Below, one piece after another: positions 1-8,761 of a stretch of DNA of 64,000 nucleotides. Made by a program: the position numbers and the translations under genes. The notes under the pieces were generated by a model, which saw nothing but the letters and a program-made list of their open reading frames with translations, was not told where the DNA came from and ran no database searches. The first letter of the stretch is position 1; each line of letters begins with the position of its first letter. The stretch is from positions 1 to 64,000 of the forward strand of contig NZ_JAPAAF010000016.1 in NCBI RefSeq assembly GCF_025907915.1, read 5' to 3'. This DNA comes from Gaoshiqia sediminis (GTDB lineage Bacteria > Bacteroidota > Bacteroidia > Bacteroidales > Prolixibacteraceae).

Positions 1-172
1 TCGGGAATTGCAGAAGCGGCAAATGGCCATAGATGCTGAAACAAGTTCAGCATGACCGCCCCGCCTGCGGACCCGCGTTACAAAATCGCGCCAGCGGATC
101 TCTCCCGCCTCTTAGCGAAGCGGTGACGAGGGATAGAAAAAATTCCAAATAATAGAATCAGACCAGTACTAA
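1..172. other. Non-coding repeat-rich left edge
   Basis: I see no convincing gene here. The stretch is patchily GC-rich and ends with a segment (about 103-135, around gaagcggtgacgaggga) that resembles a degenerate segment after the next gene (about 1389-1420, around gagcggtgacgtgggaa). It looks like part of the repeat mosaic that surrounds the first gene of the window. Confidence 0.4.
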
Positions 173-318
173 GCAACAACGTTTACGTTCGTATAATCCC
201 GGCAGGGATTGCATGTTTATAGCAAATCCATTGATGAAGGACATGCGACCCCGCAGGGGTCGAACCGAAAGCTGGACCCTTCTTGCTATAAACATTTGAT
301 GCCTCCGGCATCCTCCAA
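173..318. repeat. Long intergenic repeat, copy 1
   Basis: A 146-bp unit that recurs almost unchanged at 362-508. It opens with gcaacaacgtttacg, contains a small palindrome (aatcccggcagggatt), the shared string catgttta and a second palindrome (gaccccgcaggggtc), and closes with tataaacatttgatgcctcc. A diverged relative lies at about 62640-62782. Short ORFs across it are artefacts. Confidence 0.85.
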
Positions 319-324
319 CTCTTC

Positions 325-352
325 TTTGTTCCCGCTTCGCTCAAACAAGGGA
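325..352. repeat. Short palindromic repeat
   Basis: A hairpin-like unit with ttgtt and aacaa arms around cccgcttcgctc. A close relative lies at 9094-9118, beyond the restriction-modification cassette, so one repeat family occurs on both sides of the accessory genes. Confidence 0.5.
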
Positions 353-361
353 GAGGAAAAG

Positions 362-508
362 GCAACAACGTTTACGTCCGTATAATCCCGGCAGGGATTA
401 CATGTTTATAGCAAATCCATCGATAGAAGACATGCGACCCCGCGGGGGTCGAACCGGAAGCCAGCCCCCTTTTTCCTATAAACATTTGATGCCTCCGGCA
501 TCCTCCAA
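362..508. repeat. Long intergenic repeat, copy 2
   Basis: Second copy of the unit at 173-318, in the same orientation, with scattered substitutions only. The two copies are separated by about 43 bp, so they form a tandem-like pair. No transposase is associated. Confidence 0.85.
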
Positions 509-696
509 AACGTTGTGCAAGCATCTGCTAACGGAGATGATACAGGGATCCTATACAGATCCATTGCTATTTTTCCTGATTTTCTCCTACATTTCTCCTA
601 GCTTATTATAACTTTTAAAGGAGAAATACTGTATAAATGATGAAATTTAGTAGTAATTATTGCAAAGGATTAGTAACCGATCTGTAAAGGAACAGT

Positions 697-1329
697 ATGG
701 CAAAGGCAAAAACACTGGGAGGGCTTCAACTTAGCGGCAAGCTGGGTGATACGCTCGTATTTGTTCGCTATGGCGACGAGATGATTGTCCGGATGGCTCC
801 ATCACCCCGGAAAAAGGATAGCTGGAGTAGTAAACAGCAAAGTCAGCGGGTCCGGTTTCGGGCGGTAACCTGGCATTACCGGTGGTACAAGGAAACGGTA
901 GTGGTGCCCATCTGGAACTTGTCAGCCACGGTGAGGCACACGGGTTTTAACCTGTTTGTACAGGCCAATATGCCTGCTTTTGATCAAACCGGAAAAGTGA
1001 GCGATTACAGCCTGCTGCATTTCTCAACCGGGCCGGTGCCGCTTCCCCAAAACCTGACCGTGGAACGAAACCCGGAGAATCCGGCACAGGTACAGTTCCG
1101 CTGGAGTACCAATCGGCTTAGCCAGGCTGAAATGGCCAGCGATAAGCTAATGGTTTTTGCCTACAATCCGGGGTACAAATCTCCGTTAAACACGGGAGCT
1201 TCACGTGCCGACGGTGTTGCAAGCCTCGATTTACCCACCGACTGGGGCGACAGGCAACTCCACCTCTACCTGTATTTTCAGCGCGCTGATGGCTCGGCTT
1301 ATTCCAACGACCGCTACTTTACCGTGTGA
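697..1329 (+). CDS. DUF6266-like hypothetical protein
   Basis: A 210-residue protein of unknown function. It opens with a basic, glycine-rich segment (AKAKTLGGLQLSGKLGDTLV) and a stretch about running, keeping or reading nothing recognisable as catalytic. This opening resembles the DUF6266 family of Bacteroidota, which typically starts with a G-rich strand and GDxxxx motif. Residues 1-110 are basic and aromatic-rich; the C-terminal half (about 115-210) has alternating strands like an Ig/FnIII-like fold. There is no signal peptide, transmembrane segment or cysteine motif. It stands alone, bounded by repeats upstream and degenerate repeat sequence downstream. The family name is from memory of the N-terminal pattern; the gene itself is well supported by length and codon use. 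Confidence 0.7.
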   Translation: MAKAKTLGGLQLSGKLGDTLVFVRYGDEMIVRMAPSPRKKDSWSSKQQSQRVRFRAVTWHYRWYKETVVVPIWNLSATVRHTGFNLFVQANMPAFDQTGKVSDYSLLHFSTGPVPLPQNLTVERNPENPAQVQFRWSTNRLSQAEMASDKLMVFAYNPGYKSPLNTGASRADGVASLDLPTDWGDRQLHLYLYFQRADGSAYSNDRYFTV

Positions 1330-1466
1330 AAGATGGCCTAAAGATAGACGAAAGACAGTCTGTCAGACGACGGATTGGAAGCGACCACCTTCTCGTCTTA
1401 GCAGAGCGGTGACGTGGGAATAAGAACAGGTTCTCGATTAGATAAGAAGGAAATCCCACCCACATT

Positions 1467-1525
1467 GCACACATTGACAAAGCCCCACGAGCCAACGCTG
1501 AGAACAAAGCTTTGCCAAAGAGTGC
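1467..1525. repeat. Hairpin-forming direct repeat, left border of RM cassette
   Basis: Arms 1467-1483 and 1509-1525 are inverted repeats matching at 14 of 17 positions (gcacacattgacaaagc against the complement of gctttgccaaagagtgc). The core at 1470-1522 is repeated directly at 8763-8815 with 46 of 53 identical bases, beyond hsdM. The two copies therefore bracket the whole type I restriction-modification and anticodon-nuclease cassette. Confidence 0.8.
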
Positions 1526-1559
1526 AATTTTGCTTACCCACAACGAACAACTTGATAAT

Positions 1560-1582
1560 TTTATCTTGATTTTTGAGATAAA
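1560..1582. promoter_or_regulatory. Inverted repeat, candidate XRE operator
   Basis: Perfect 7-bp arms (tttatct at 1560-1566, agataaa at 1576-1582) separated by 9 bp, 33 bp before the XRE start codon and inside an AT-rich promoter-like region. Small XRE regulators of restriction systems commonly bind such symmetric sites and control their own operon. The assignment as an operator is inference. Confidence 0.45.
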
Positions 1583-1614
1583 TATATATTTTAGCTGAAA
1601 ATAATTTGATAGAA

Positions 1615-1803
1615 ATGAATCGAATTAAAGAAGTGCTTGAAGAAAAAGGCATCAAGCAGACTTGGTTAGCTGAGAAGTTGGGCAAGAGTTATAATATGGT
1701 GAACTCTTATGTGCAAAACAGACAACAACCAAGACTTGAAGTACTTTATGAGATAGCAAAAATATTAGATGTGAATCCTAAAGATTTATTGAAAGAAGAT
1801 TAA
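1615..1803 (+). CDS. XRE-family helix-turn-helix regulator of the RM operon
   Basis: A 62-residue DNA-binding protein made of little more than one HTH_3 domain. The helix-turn-helix covers about residues 11-40 (IKQTWLAEKLGKSYNMVNSY), ending in the usual ILDVNPKDLL helix. I chose ATG 1615; a TTG nine bases earlier would add three residues. Its stop codon overlaps the hsdR start (taATG), so it is the first gene of the restriction operon. By analogy with controller (C) proteins it probably delays or limits restriction-subunit expression, perhaps through the palindrome at 1560-1582. It is smaller than most C proteins but in the right range. Confidence 0.85.
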   Translation: MNRIKEVLEEKGIKQTWLAEKLGKSYNMVNSYVQNRQQPRLEVLYEIAKILDVNPKDLLKED

Positions 1804-4772
1804 TGACAAAAGAAAATCAAATAGAAATAAATTTAGTTACTCAACTCACAGAGGAACTTAAGTATAACTATCGACCAGACATAGTTGATAGGAAAACACT
1901 TGAGCAAAACTTCAAATCTAAATTTGAATCCCTCAACCGTGTTCATCTGACTGAAAGTGAGTTTCTACGACTACGTGATGAAATCATCAATCCTGATGTT
2001 TTTACTGCATCAAAACTGCTGCGTGAAAGACATTACTTTCAAAGGGAAGATGGTTCGCCGTTGCATTACACTTTGGTAAATATCAAAGACTGGTGTAAAA
2101 ATGACTATGAGGTTATTAGACAATTGCGAATCAATACTGAAAATAGCCATCAACGATATGATGTAATTTTATTGATTAATGGCTTACCTGTGGTGCAAAT
2201 TGAGCTAAAGAATTTGGATATTTCGCCACGAAAAGCCATGCAGCAGATTGTTGATTATAAAAATGAAGCGGGTAATGGATATAGTAATTCTCTATTATGC
2301 TTCATGCAGTTATTCATTGTGAGTAATAAAACAAACACTTATTATTTCGCCAATAATAAGAATCAACATTTTGCATTTAACGCCGATGAACAATTTTTAC
2401 CAATATATCAATTGGCAGATGAGAACAATAATAAAATAACTCATCTGGAAACATTTGCTCAGAAATTTCTTCCCAAATGTACGCTTGGTGAGATGATTAG
2501 CAAATATATGGTTTTGGTCGAAAGTGAACAGAGAATTCTCATGATGCGACCTTACCAAATTTATGCAGTAAAGTCTATTGTTGATTGTATTCATCAAAAC
2601 AGAGGGAATGGATATATCTGGCATACCACTGGTAGTGGCAAAACATTGACCTCATTCAAGGCATCTACATTACTTAAAGATAATCCAGATATTGAAAAAT
2701 GCCTGTTTGTAGTTGACAGAAAAGACCTTGACCGACAAACTCGTGAAGAGTTCAATAAATTTCAGGAAGGCAGTGTGGAAGAAAATACCAATACCGAAAC
2801 ATTGGTACGGCGATTACTTTCTACCGACTATGCCGATAAGGTAATTGTTACTACTATACAAAAACTTGCACTGGCATTGGATGGGACCAATGCTCGTAAC
2901 TATAAAGAGCGTTTAGAACCGTTGAGTAAAAAACGTGTTGTTTTTATTTTCGATGAATGCCACCGTTCGCAGTTTGGAGAGAATCACAAAGCAATCAAAG
3001 ATTTCTTTCCGAATGCCCAGTTATTCGGTTTTACAGGTACACCAATATTTGAAGAAAATGCTACCTACAATATCAGGGAAGGTGAATATGCAACCTTCAA
3101 AACGACAGATTCTATTTTTGAAAAGCTTTTGCATCCTTATACTATAACAAATGCAATTGAGGATAGGAATGTTTTAAAATTTCACATTGATTACTTTAAA
3201 GGCAAAGGCAATCAAAATCCAAAACCAGGCGAACAAATTGCACAGCAAGCAGTGGTTGAAGCAATCATTGAAAAACATGATGCAGCTACTAATCAGCGAA
3301 GGTTCAATGCCATTTTAGCAACAGCTTCAATTAACGATGCAATTAAGTATTATCAGCTTTTCAAAGAAATACAACAACAGAAGCAAATTGCAAATCCTGA
3401 CTACACTCCCCTAAATGTCGCCTGTGTATTCTCACCACCAGCCGAAGGAAACAAGGATATTCAACAAATACAAGAGGACTTAACACAAGAAAAAGAGGAT
3501 AACAAACAGAACCCCGAAGAGAAAAAGGAGGCATTAAAATCAATTATAGCTGATTATAATAAGCAATATCGCACGAATCACACTATTTATGAATTTGATG
3601 GATATTATCAGGATGTACAAAGCCGTATTAAAGACCAAAAATATAGCAATAAAGATTATCCACACAAAAATAAAATTGACGTTACTATTGTAGTGGATAT
3701 GTTGCTTACCGGGTTCGATTCAAAGTACCTTAATACGCTGTATGTTGACAAAAAACTCAAATTTCATGGATTGATTCAAGCCTTTTCACGTACCAACCGT
3801 GTGTTGAATGATACTAAGCCTTACGGAAATATTTTAGATTTCCGTTCGCAACAGGAGGCCGTAAATCAAGCGATTACGCTTTTTTCTGGCAAAGAAGCTG
3901 ATAAAGCTGTTACTGTTTGGTTAGTTGACCCGGCACCTGTTGTAATTGAAAAATACCAAAAAGCAGTTGAAGCACTTGGTATCTTTATGACTGAAAATAA
4001 TTTAGTGAACGAACCACAAGCTGTCTATAACCTGAAAGGCGATGCGGCTCGTATTGCTTTTGTAAAAAGTTTTAAAGAGGTACAACGTCTAAAAACCCAA
4101 CTTGACCAATACACCGATTTGGACGAAGTTCAAAAAGAAAAAATTGAAGCAATACTGCCTAAAGAAAGCTTGCTTGAATTTAAAAGTTCATATATCGAAA
4201 CAGCAAAACAATTAAGGGAAATACAGCAAATAGAAGGGGATAATGCTCCACCTGATATTCAACAGCTCGATTTTGAATTTGTGCTTTTTGCTTCGGCTGT
4301 TATTGATTACGACTATATAATGAATCTGATTGCCGACAGTACCCAACAGAAACCTGCTACACAGAAAATGACGAAAGAGCAGGTTATTCGCTTGCTTTGT
4401 GCAAATGCTAACTTGATGGATGAACAGGAGGATTTAACTGATTATATAAATAGTCTCGATTGGACAATAGGTCACGAGGTTGAAATACTGCATAAAGGTT
4501 ACGATGCTTTTAAAATAAAAAAACACGATAAAGAATTGGCAAAAATCGCTAATGAGCATGGTTTGCAAACAGCAGACCTAAAGGCATTTGTAGAAGACAT
4601 TATGAGTCGAATGATTTTCGATGGTGAAAAATTGACCGACCTTATGGAACCATTGGAATTGGGATGGAAACAACGTAGTAAAGCAGAAGCCGCTTTGATG
4701 AAAGATTTGGTGAAAGAATTAAGGAAATTAGCCCAAGGGCGTGAAATATCTGGATTAGCAGCGTATGAATAA
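1803..4772 (+). CDS. hsdR: Type I restriction enzyme R subunit (HsdR)
   Basis: The ATP-driven translocase and nuclease subunit of a type I restriction-modification complex, 989 residues, full length for the family. The N-terminal PD-(D/E)XK nuclease is visible with D120, E134 and K136 (VVQIELKN). The helicase motor follows: Walker A HTTGSGKT at 274-281, DECH box at 384-387, the TGTP motif, and SRTNR as motif VI. The charged C-terminal third would contact HsdM. It overlaps the XRE stop by one base and the hsdS start by eight, so translation is probably coupled. The gene is clearly more AT-rich than the host genes further on, which suggests transfer. I see no truncation or frameshift. Confidence 0.96.
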   Translation: MTKENQIEINLVTQLTEELKYNYRPDIVDRKTLEQNFKSKFESLNRVHLTESEFLRLRDEIINPDVFTASKLLRERHYFQREDGSPLHYTLVNIKDWCKNDYEVIRQLRINTENSHQRYDVILLINGLPVVQIELKNLDISPRKAMQQIVDYKNEAGNGYSNSLLCFMQLFIVSNKTNTYYFANNKNQHFAFNADEQFLPIYQLADENNNKITHLETFAQKFLPKCTLGEMISKYMVLVESEQRILMMRPYQIYAVKSIVDCIHQNRGNGYIWHTTGSGKTLTSFKASTLLKDNPDIEKCLFVVDRKDLDRQTREEFNKFQEGSVEENTNTETLVRRLLSTDYADKVIVTTIQKLALALDGTNARNYKERLEPLSKKRVVFIFDECHRSQFGENHKAIKDFFPNAQLFGFTGTPIFEENATYNIREGEYATFKTTDSIFEKLLHPYTITNAIEDRNVLKFHIDYFKGKGNQNPKPGEQIAQQAVVEAIIEKHDAATNQRRFNAILATASINDAIKYYQLFKEIQQQKQIANPDYTPLNVACVFSPPAEGNKDIQQIQEDLTQEKEDNKQNPEEKKEALKSIIADYNKQYRTNHTIYEFDGYYQDVQSRIKDQKYSNKDYPHKNKIDVTIVVDMLLTGFDSKYLNTLYVDKKLKFHGLIQAFSRTNRVLNDTKPYGNILDFRSQQEAVNQAITLFSGKEADKAVTVWLVDPAPVVIEKYQKAVEALGIFMTENNLVNEPQAVYNLKGDAARIAFVKSFKEVQRLKTQLDQYTDLDEVQKEKIEAILPKESLLEFKSSYIETAKQLREIQQIEGDNAPPDIQQLDFEFVLFASAVIDYDYIMNLIADSTQQKPATQKMTKEQVIRLLCANANLMDEQEDLTDYINSLDWTIGHEVEILHKGYDAFKIKKHDKELAKIANEHGLQTADLKAFVEDIMSRMIFDGEKLTDLMEPLELGWKQRSKAEAALMKDLVKELRKLAQGREISGLAAYE

Positions 4773-6048
4773 AGAGAATAAAATAGTACCCGAATTGCGA
4801 TTTCCCGAATTCAAGAATGCAAAGCCTTGGTCTGAAACAGCTCTTAAAAATCTGGCAGAAAGGATAGTGAAAAAAAACACTGGCAGTTTAATTACAAAAG
4901 TTTTTACGAATTCTGCAATTGATGGAATAGTTGACCAAAGAGAATATTTTGATAAGGATATTGCTGATAAAAACAATTTAGAAAATTATTATGTGGTTGA
5001 GCCAGGTGACTATGTTTACAATCCCCGAATTTCTGTTGTTGCACCTGTTGGTCCTATTTCCAAAAACAATTTAAATATTACAGGAGCAATGTCTCCTTTA
5101 TATACAGTTTTTAGATTTAATGAGAAAGAAAACTCATTTTACGAATACTATTTTAAGTCAAATCATTGGTATGAATCTATAAGAAAAGTTGCAAATACTG
5201 GTGCTCGATATGATAGAATTAGCATAACGGATTCTATTTTAATGGAGATTCCTGTTTTATATCCGGAGTTAAAAGAACAGCAAAAAATAGCATTTTGTCT
5301 TTATACTTTAGATAAGCTTATGGATGTTCAAAAAGAAAAACTCCAAGTTCTTAAGGAGTATAAGAAAGGTCTTATGCAAAATCTTTTTCCACAAGTAGGT
5401 CAAAAAACACCAAAATTACGATTTGATGAATTTAGGAACTCTTCTGATTGGAAAGAAATACCTTTTAACAAAGCATTTCAAAGAGTAACTCGTAAAAATG
5501 TTGCAAACAATAAAAATATTCTTACAATTTCCGCACAAAAAGGGTTGGTAAATCAAGAAGACTTTTTTAGCAAAAATATTGCGTCTAGAGATGTTTCAAA
5601 TTATTACTTGATTAAGAAGGATGAATTTGCATATAACAAAAGTTATTCGAAAGATTATCCAATGGGTGCAATAAAAAAATTAAATAAATATGAACTAGGT
5701 GTGGTATCGACACTTTATATATGTTTTAAATGTCAACAAGGTTTTAGCCATGAATATTTTGAGCATTTCTTTGAATCAGGGGTTTTTAATGAGGAAATAG
5801 AAAGAATTGCACAAGAGGGAGCCCGTAATCACGGTTTATTAAATGTTTCTGTTACAGATTTTTTTGAAACGCTTTTTGTAAAAGTTCCTCCTTCAAAAGC
5901 TGAAGAGCAAAAAATTTCCTCGTGTATTTTAACTATAGATGATTTAATTGTTGCTCAATCTGATAAGGTAGAACAATTGGAATTACATAAAAAAGGTTTA
6001 ATGCAAGGGTTATTTCCAAAAAATAAAGTAAAAAATGAGCAATATTAA
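4765..6048 (+). CDS. hsdS: Type I specificity subunit (HsdS)
   Basis: DNA-recognition subunit of the type I complex, 427 residues. It shows the usual internal duplication: LRFPEF at 11-16 opens the first target-recognition domain and LRFDEF at about 218-223 opens the second, and each half closes with a coiled-coil spacer ending in KKGLMQNLFP (about 200-209) or KKGLMQGLFP near the C terminus. Each half reads one part of a bipartite target. The ATG lies inside the end of hsdR (8-bp overlap) and the end overlaps the next gene by 14 bp. Both halves look intact, so the specificity gene appears functional; the target sequence cannot be read from the protein. Confidence 0.95.
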   Translation: MNKENKIVPELRFPEFKNAKPWSETALKNLAERIVKKNTGSLITKVFTNSAIDGIVDQREYFDKDIADKNNLENYYVVEPGDYVYNPRISVVAPVGPISKNNLNITGAMSPLYTVFRFNEKENSFYEYYFKSNHWYESIRKVANTGARYDRISITDSILMEIPVLYPELKEQQKIAFCLYTLDKLMDVQKEKLQVLKEYKKGLMQNLFPQVGQKTPKLRFDEFRNSSDWKEIPFNKAFQRVTRKNVANNKNILTISAQKGLVNQEDFFSKNIASRDVSNYYLIKKDEFAYNKSYSKDYPMGAIKKLNKYELGVVSTLYICFKCQQGFSHEYFEHFFESGVFNEEIERIAQEGARNHGLLNVSVTDFFETLFVKVPPSKAEEQKISSCILTIDDLIVAQSDKVEQLELHKKGLMQGLFPKNKVKNEQY

Positions 6049-7099
6049 AGAAGTCGCAAAGCAGTTAAAAGATGTCAATGAGTATATAACTATTATCTAC
6101 GCATTTAACGCTACAGGAAAAACACGATTATCGGTAGCCTATAAAGACGTTACTAAAGCTGAAAACAAAGGAAATCACGCTGGTGTTTATTACAATGCCT
6201 TTAGCGAAGACCTTTTTGTTTGGGATAATGATGAGGAAAACGACAATGAAAACATAAAATTAGATATTAAACCAAGTAGTCTTAATAAGTTCTACAGTCT
6301 GCTTACTGAGGACAATGTAAAAGAAGAATTGTTGCAATATAATCCTTATTATGACTTTAAATTTAATCAGCATACTGACCCTGAAATTGGTATAGAGTCA
6401 GTCTCCTTTTTCCTTGTTGGCGATGAAGATAAAACTATTAAAATTTCAAGAGGAGAAGAAAGGATTTTTATCTGGTGTTTTTTCTTGGCATTATTTAAAG
6501 TAGAGGGTTGGGCTGATGTGCAAAATGCACATTTCTTTATTGATGACCCTGTATCAAGTTTGGATGATAACAACATTTTTCTGACCGCAGATACTATTTT
6601 CCGATTAGCGGAGGAGAATTTTGGCAGTAAAAAGAAAATTATTGTTACCACTCATCATATTGGTTTATTCTCTATACTTTTTGACCGTTTGAATAATGGT
6701 GAAAAAAGCGATAGATATAAGAAAAATTCCAAATCGTTCATGTTAAAAAGGCACGATGGTAAGTTAGAGTTGAATGAATTCAAAAAAGAGGTGTTTCTAT
6801 TTCATTTGCATCTTTTTCAAGTCTTGGACGAAGCAAAAAAGACACAACTGTACACATTTCATTTCGTCCTTTTGCGTCAACTATTAGAAAACATTGTATC
6901 ATTTTTAGGGAAAAGCCAAATCAAGTTTGTACTTGAAGAAATTAAAGTTGATAAGCCCGAAGAAACAATAACGATGCTTAATTCATTGTCTCACAAAAAA
7001 GTATTTTTCCCGCAAATTAGTGAAATGAATGATTTTGAGATAAAAACTTTCGAGGAAGTTTTTGACAAGCTGTTGGTTAAATATAATTTCAAATTTTAG
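6035..7099 (+). CDS. prrC: PrrC-like anticodon nuclease (ABC-type ATPase plus C-terminal RNase)
   Basis: A 354-residue protein with the architecture of PrrC, the tRNA-anticodon nuclease held silent by type I restriction enzymes and released when phage disables them. The ATPase part shows a Walker A (AFNATGKT, 23-30), an ABC signature-like KISRGEE (136-142), Walker B plus D-loop (FFIDDPVSSLDD, 167-178) and a switch histidine (VTTHH, 204-208). The C-terminal part has R281-x3-E285 and H320 (LNSLSH). E. coli PrrC uses an R-x3-E pair and a later H in nearly the same spacing. At 354 residues it is somewhat shorter than the 396 of E. coli PrrC. It overlaps hsdS by 14 bp and its stop touches the hsdM GTG, so it is an integral operon member. 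Nuclease activity is inferred from motifs and context. Confidence 0.82.
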   Translation: MSNIKEVAKQLKDVNEYITIIYAFNATGKTRLSVAYKDVTKAENKGNHAGVYYNAFSEDLFVWDNDEENDNENIKLDIKPSSLNKFYSLLTEDNVKEELLQYNPYYDFKFNQHTDPEIGIESVSFFLVGDEDKTIKISRGEERIFIWCFFLALFKVEGWADVQNAHFFIDDPVSSLDDNNIFLTADTIFRLAEENFGSKKKIIVTTHHIGLFSILFDRLNNGEKSDRYKKNSKSFMLKRHDGKLELNEFKKEVFLFHLHLFQVLDEAKKTQLYTFHFVLLRQLLENIVSFLGKSQIKFVLEEIKVDKPEETITMLNSLSHKKVFFPQISEMNDFEIKTFEEVFDKLLVKYNFKF

Positions 7100-8742
7100 T
7101 GAGAATGATAAAAAACGACCATCAACAATTGGGGAAAACCCTTTGGAGAATAGCCGACCAGCTTCGTGGTGCAATGAATGCAGATGATTTTCGTGATTAT
7201 ATGCTTTCATTCCTGTTTTTAAGATATTTATCCTTCAATTACGAGGAATCTGCAAAAAAGGAATTAGGCAAAGATTACCCTGAAAGCAAACCGGAACATA
7301 AAAAACTTGACGGATTTGTGCCGCCACCATTACAAACATGGTATGATGAAAACAAAGACGATATAGAAGAATTTGAGAAACAAATGCGCAAAAAGGTTCA
7401 CTACGTTATTAAACCACAGCATTTGTGGAGTAATATAACCGAACTGGCACGAACTCAAAATCCAGACCTTTTAAAAACTTTAGAAAGGGGTTTCCGTTAC
7501 ATTGAGGATTATTCCTTCGATGATTCTTTTCAGGGCTTATTTTCAGAAATAAACTTAAATTCAGAGAAATTAGGCAAAAGCGAATCCGATAGAAACGATA
7601 AACTCTGTTCCATTATTCAGACCATTGCTTTAGGTATATCCGAATTTCCCACAAGTAGTGATTCTCTCGGCGATGCTTATGAATATTTGATTGGTCAGTT
7701 TGCAGCAGGTTCAGGCAAAAAAGCAGGTGAATTCTATACCCCTCAGCAAGTTTCCACCATCCTTTCAGAAATAGTAACTTTAGACAGTCATAATCCCGCA
7801 AGCCCAACCGGGCCTAAAAAGAAACTAAATAAAATTTTAGATTTTGCCTGTGGTTCGGGTTCTCTATTATTAAATGTACGTAAACGAATTAAAGAGAATA
7901 ACGGCAGCATTGGTAAAATTTATGGTCAGGAAAAGAATATTACCACTTACAACCTTGCCCGAATGAACATGCTGTTGCATGGGATGAAAGATACCGAATT
8001 TGAGATTTTTCATGGTGACACGTTGCTTAATCAGTGGAATTTGCTAAACGAAATGAACCCATCAAAGAAAATTGAATTTGATGCAATTGTAGCTAATCCA
8101 CCGTTTAGTTTGCGTTGGGAACCTAATGACACTTTAGTCGAAGATTTTCGTTTTAAAAGTTTTGGGTTAGCTCCAAAATCAGCAGCCGATTTTGCTTTCC
8201 TATTACATGGATTTCATTTTCTAAGTAATGATGGCACAATGGCTATTATTTTACCTCATGGTGTTTTATTCCGTGGCGGTACCGAAGAAAAAATCCGCAC
8301 TAAACTATTAAAAGACAATAATATTGATACAATAATAGGTTTGCCAGCAAATTTATTCTATTCAACAGGAATCCCTGTTTGTATTTTGGTTTTGAAAAAA
8401 TGTAAAAAGGAAGATGATGTACTTTTTATAAATGCAAGCGAAGATTTTGTTAAGGACAAGAGACAAAATACTCTGGATGAAAAACATATTGAAAGAATCA
8501 TTGAAACCTATAAATATCGTCCTGATAAAATAAGACGTTATGCCCGTAAGGTTTCGATGGAAGAAATTGAAAAGAATAATTATAATTTGAATATTTCAAG
8601 ATATGTAAGTACAGCAGAAGTTGAAGAGAAAATTGATTTGAAAGCGATAAACGAGAAATTGAAATCAATAAATGAGAGTATAAAAACGAACACAGATAAA
8701 CACAATGAATTTTTGAAAGAGTTGGGTTTACCACCGATTTAA
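7099..8742 (+). CDS. hsdM: Type I DNA methyltransferase subunit (HsdM)
   Basis: N6-adenine methyltransferase of the type I complex; it modifies the target chosen by HsdS and protects the host. 547 residues from GTG 7099 (ATG 7105 is possible and shorter by two). The N-terminal HsdM helical domain spans about 10-150. The SAM-binding motif I is LDFACGSG (about 247-254), the catalytic NPPF is at 333-336, and EFYTPQQV (211-218) is the typical family lead-in. Being last in the order R-S-prrC-M is unusual, since hsdM commonly precedes hsdS; expression of the protective subunit would then depend on the whole transcript or on an internal promoter. Confidence 0.95.
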   Translation: MRMIKNDHQQLGKTLWRIADQLRGAMNADDFRDYMLSFLFLRYLSFNYEESAKKELGKDYPESKPEHKKLDGFVPPPLQTWYDENKDDIEEFEKQMRKKVHYVIKPQHLWSNITELARTQNPDLLKTLERGFRYIEDYSFDDSFQGLFSEINLNSEKLGKSESDRNDKLCSIIQTIALGISEFPTSSDSLGDAYEYLIGQFAAGSGKKAGEFYTPQQVSTILSEIVTLDSHNPASPTGPKKKLNKILDFACGSGSLLLNVRKRIKENNGSIGKIYGQEKNITTYNLARMNMLLHGMKDTEFEIFHGDTLLNQWNLLNEMNPSKKIEFDAIVANPPFSLRWEPNDTLVEDFRFKSFGLAPKSAADFAFLLHGFHFLSNDGTMAIILPHGVLFRGGTEEKIRTKLLKDNNIDTIIGLPANLFYSTGIPVCILVLKKCKKEDDVLFINASEDFVKDKRQNTLDEKHIERIIETYKYRPDKIRRYARKVSMEEIEKNNYNLNISRYVSTAEVEEKIDLKAINEKLKSINESIKTNTDKHNEFLKELGLPPI

Positions 8743-8761
8743 GAGCCTACGCATTTTGTAA

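Larger units (their letters stand above)
1330..1614. other. Junction between DUF6266-like gene and restriction cassette
   Basis: No gene is seen. It carries degenerate repeat sequence (about 1389-1420), then the hairpin repeat at 1467-1525 and an AT-rich promoter-like zone before the XRE gene. Composition shifts sharply to AT-rich after about 1525, which marks the likely left border of the transferred cassette. Confidence 0.6.

Noticed and set aside
1467-1525. Integron attC site
   Set aside because: The folded arms are suggestive, but I do not see the conserved core ends of attC and there is no integrase; kept only as one hypothesis in the finding.
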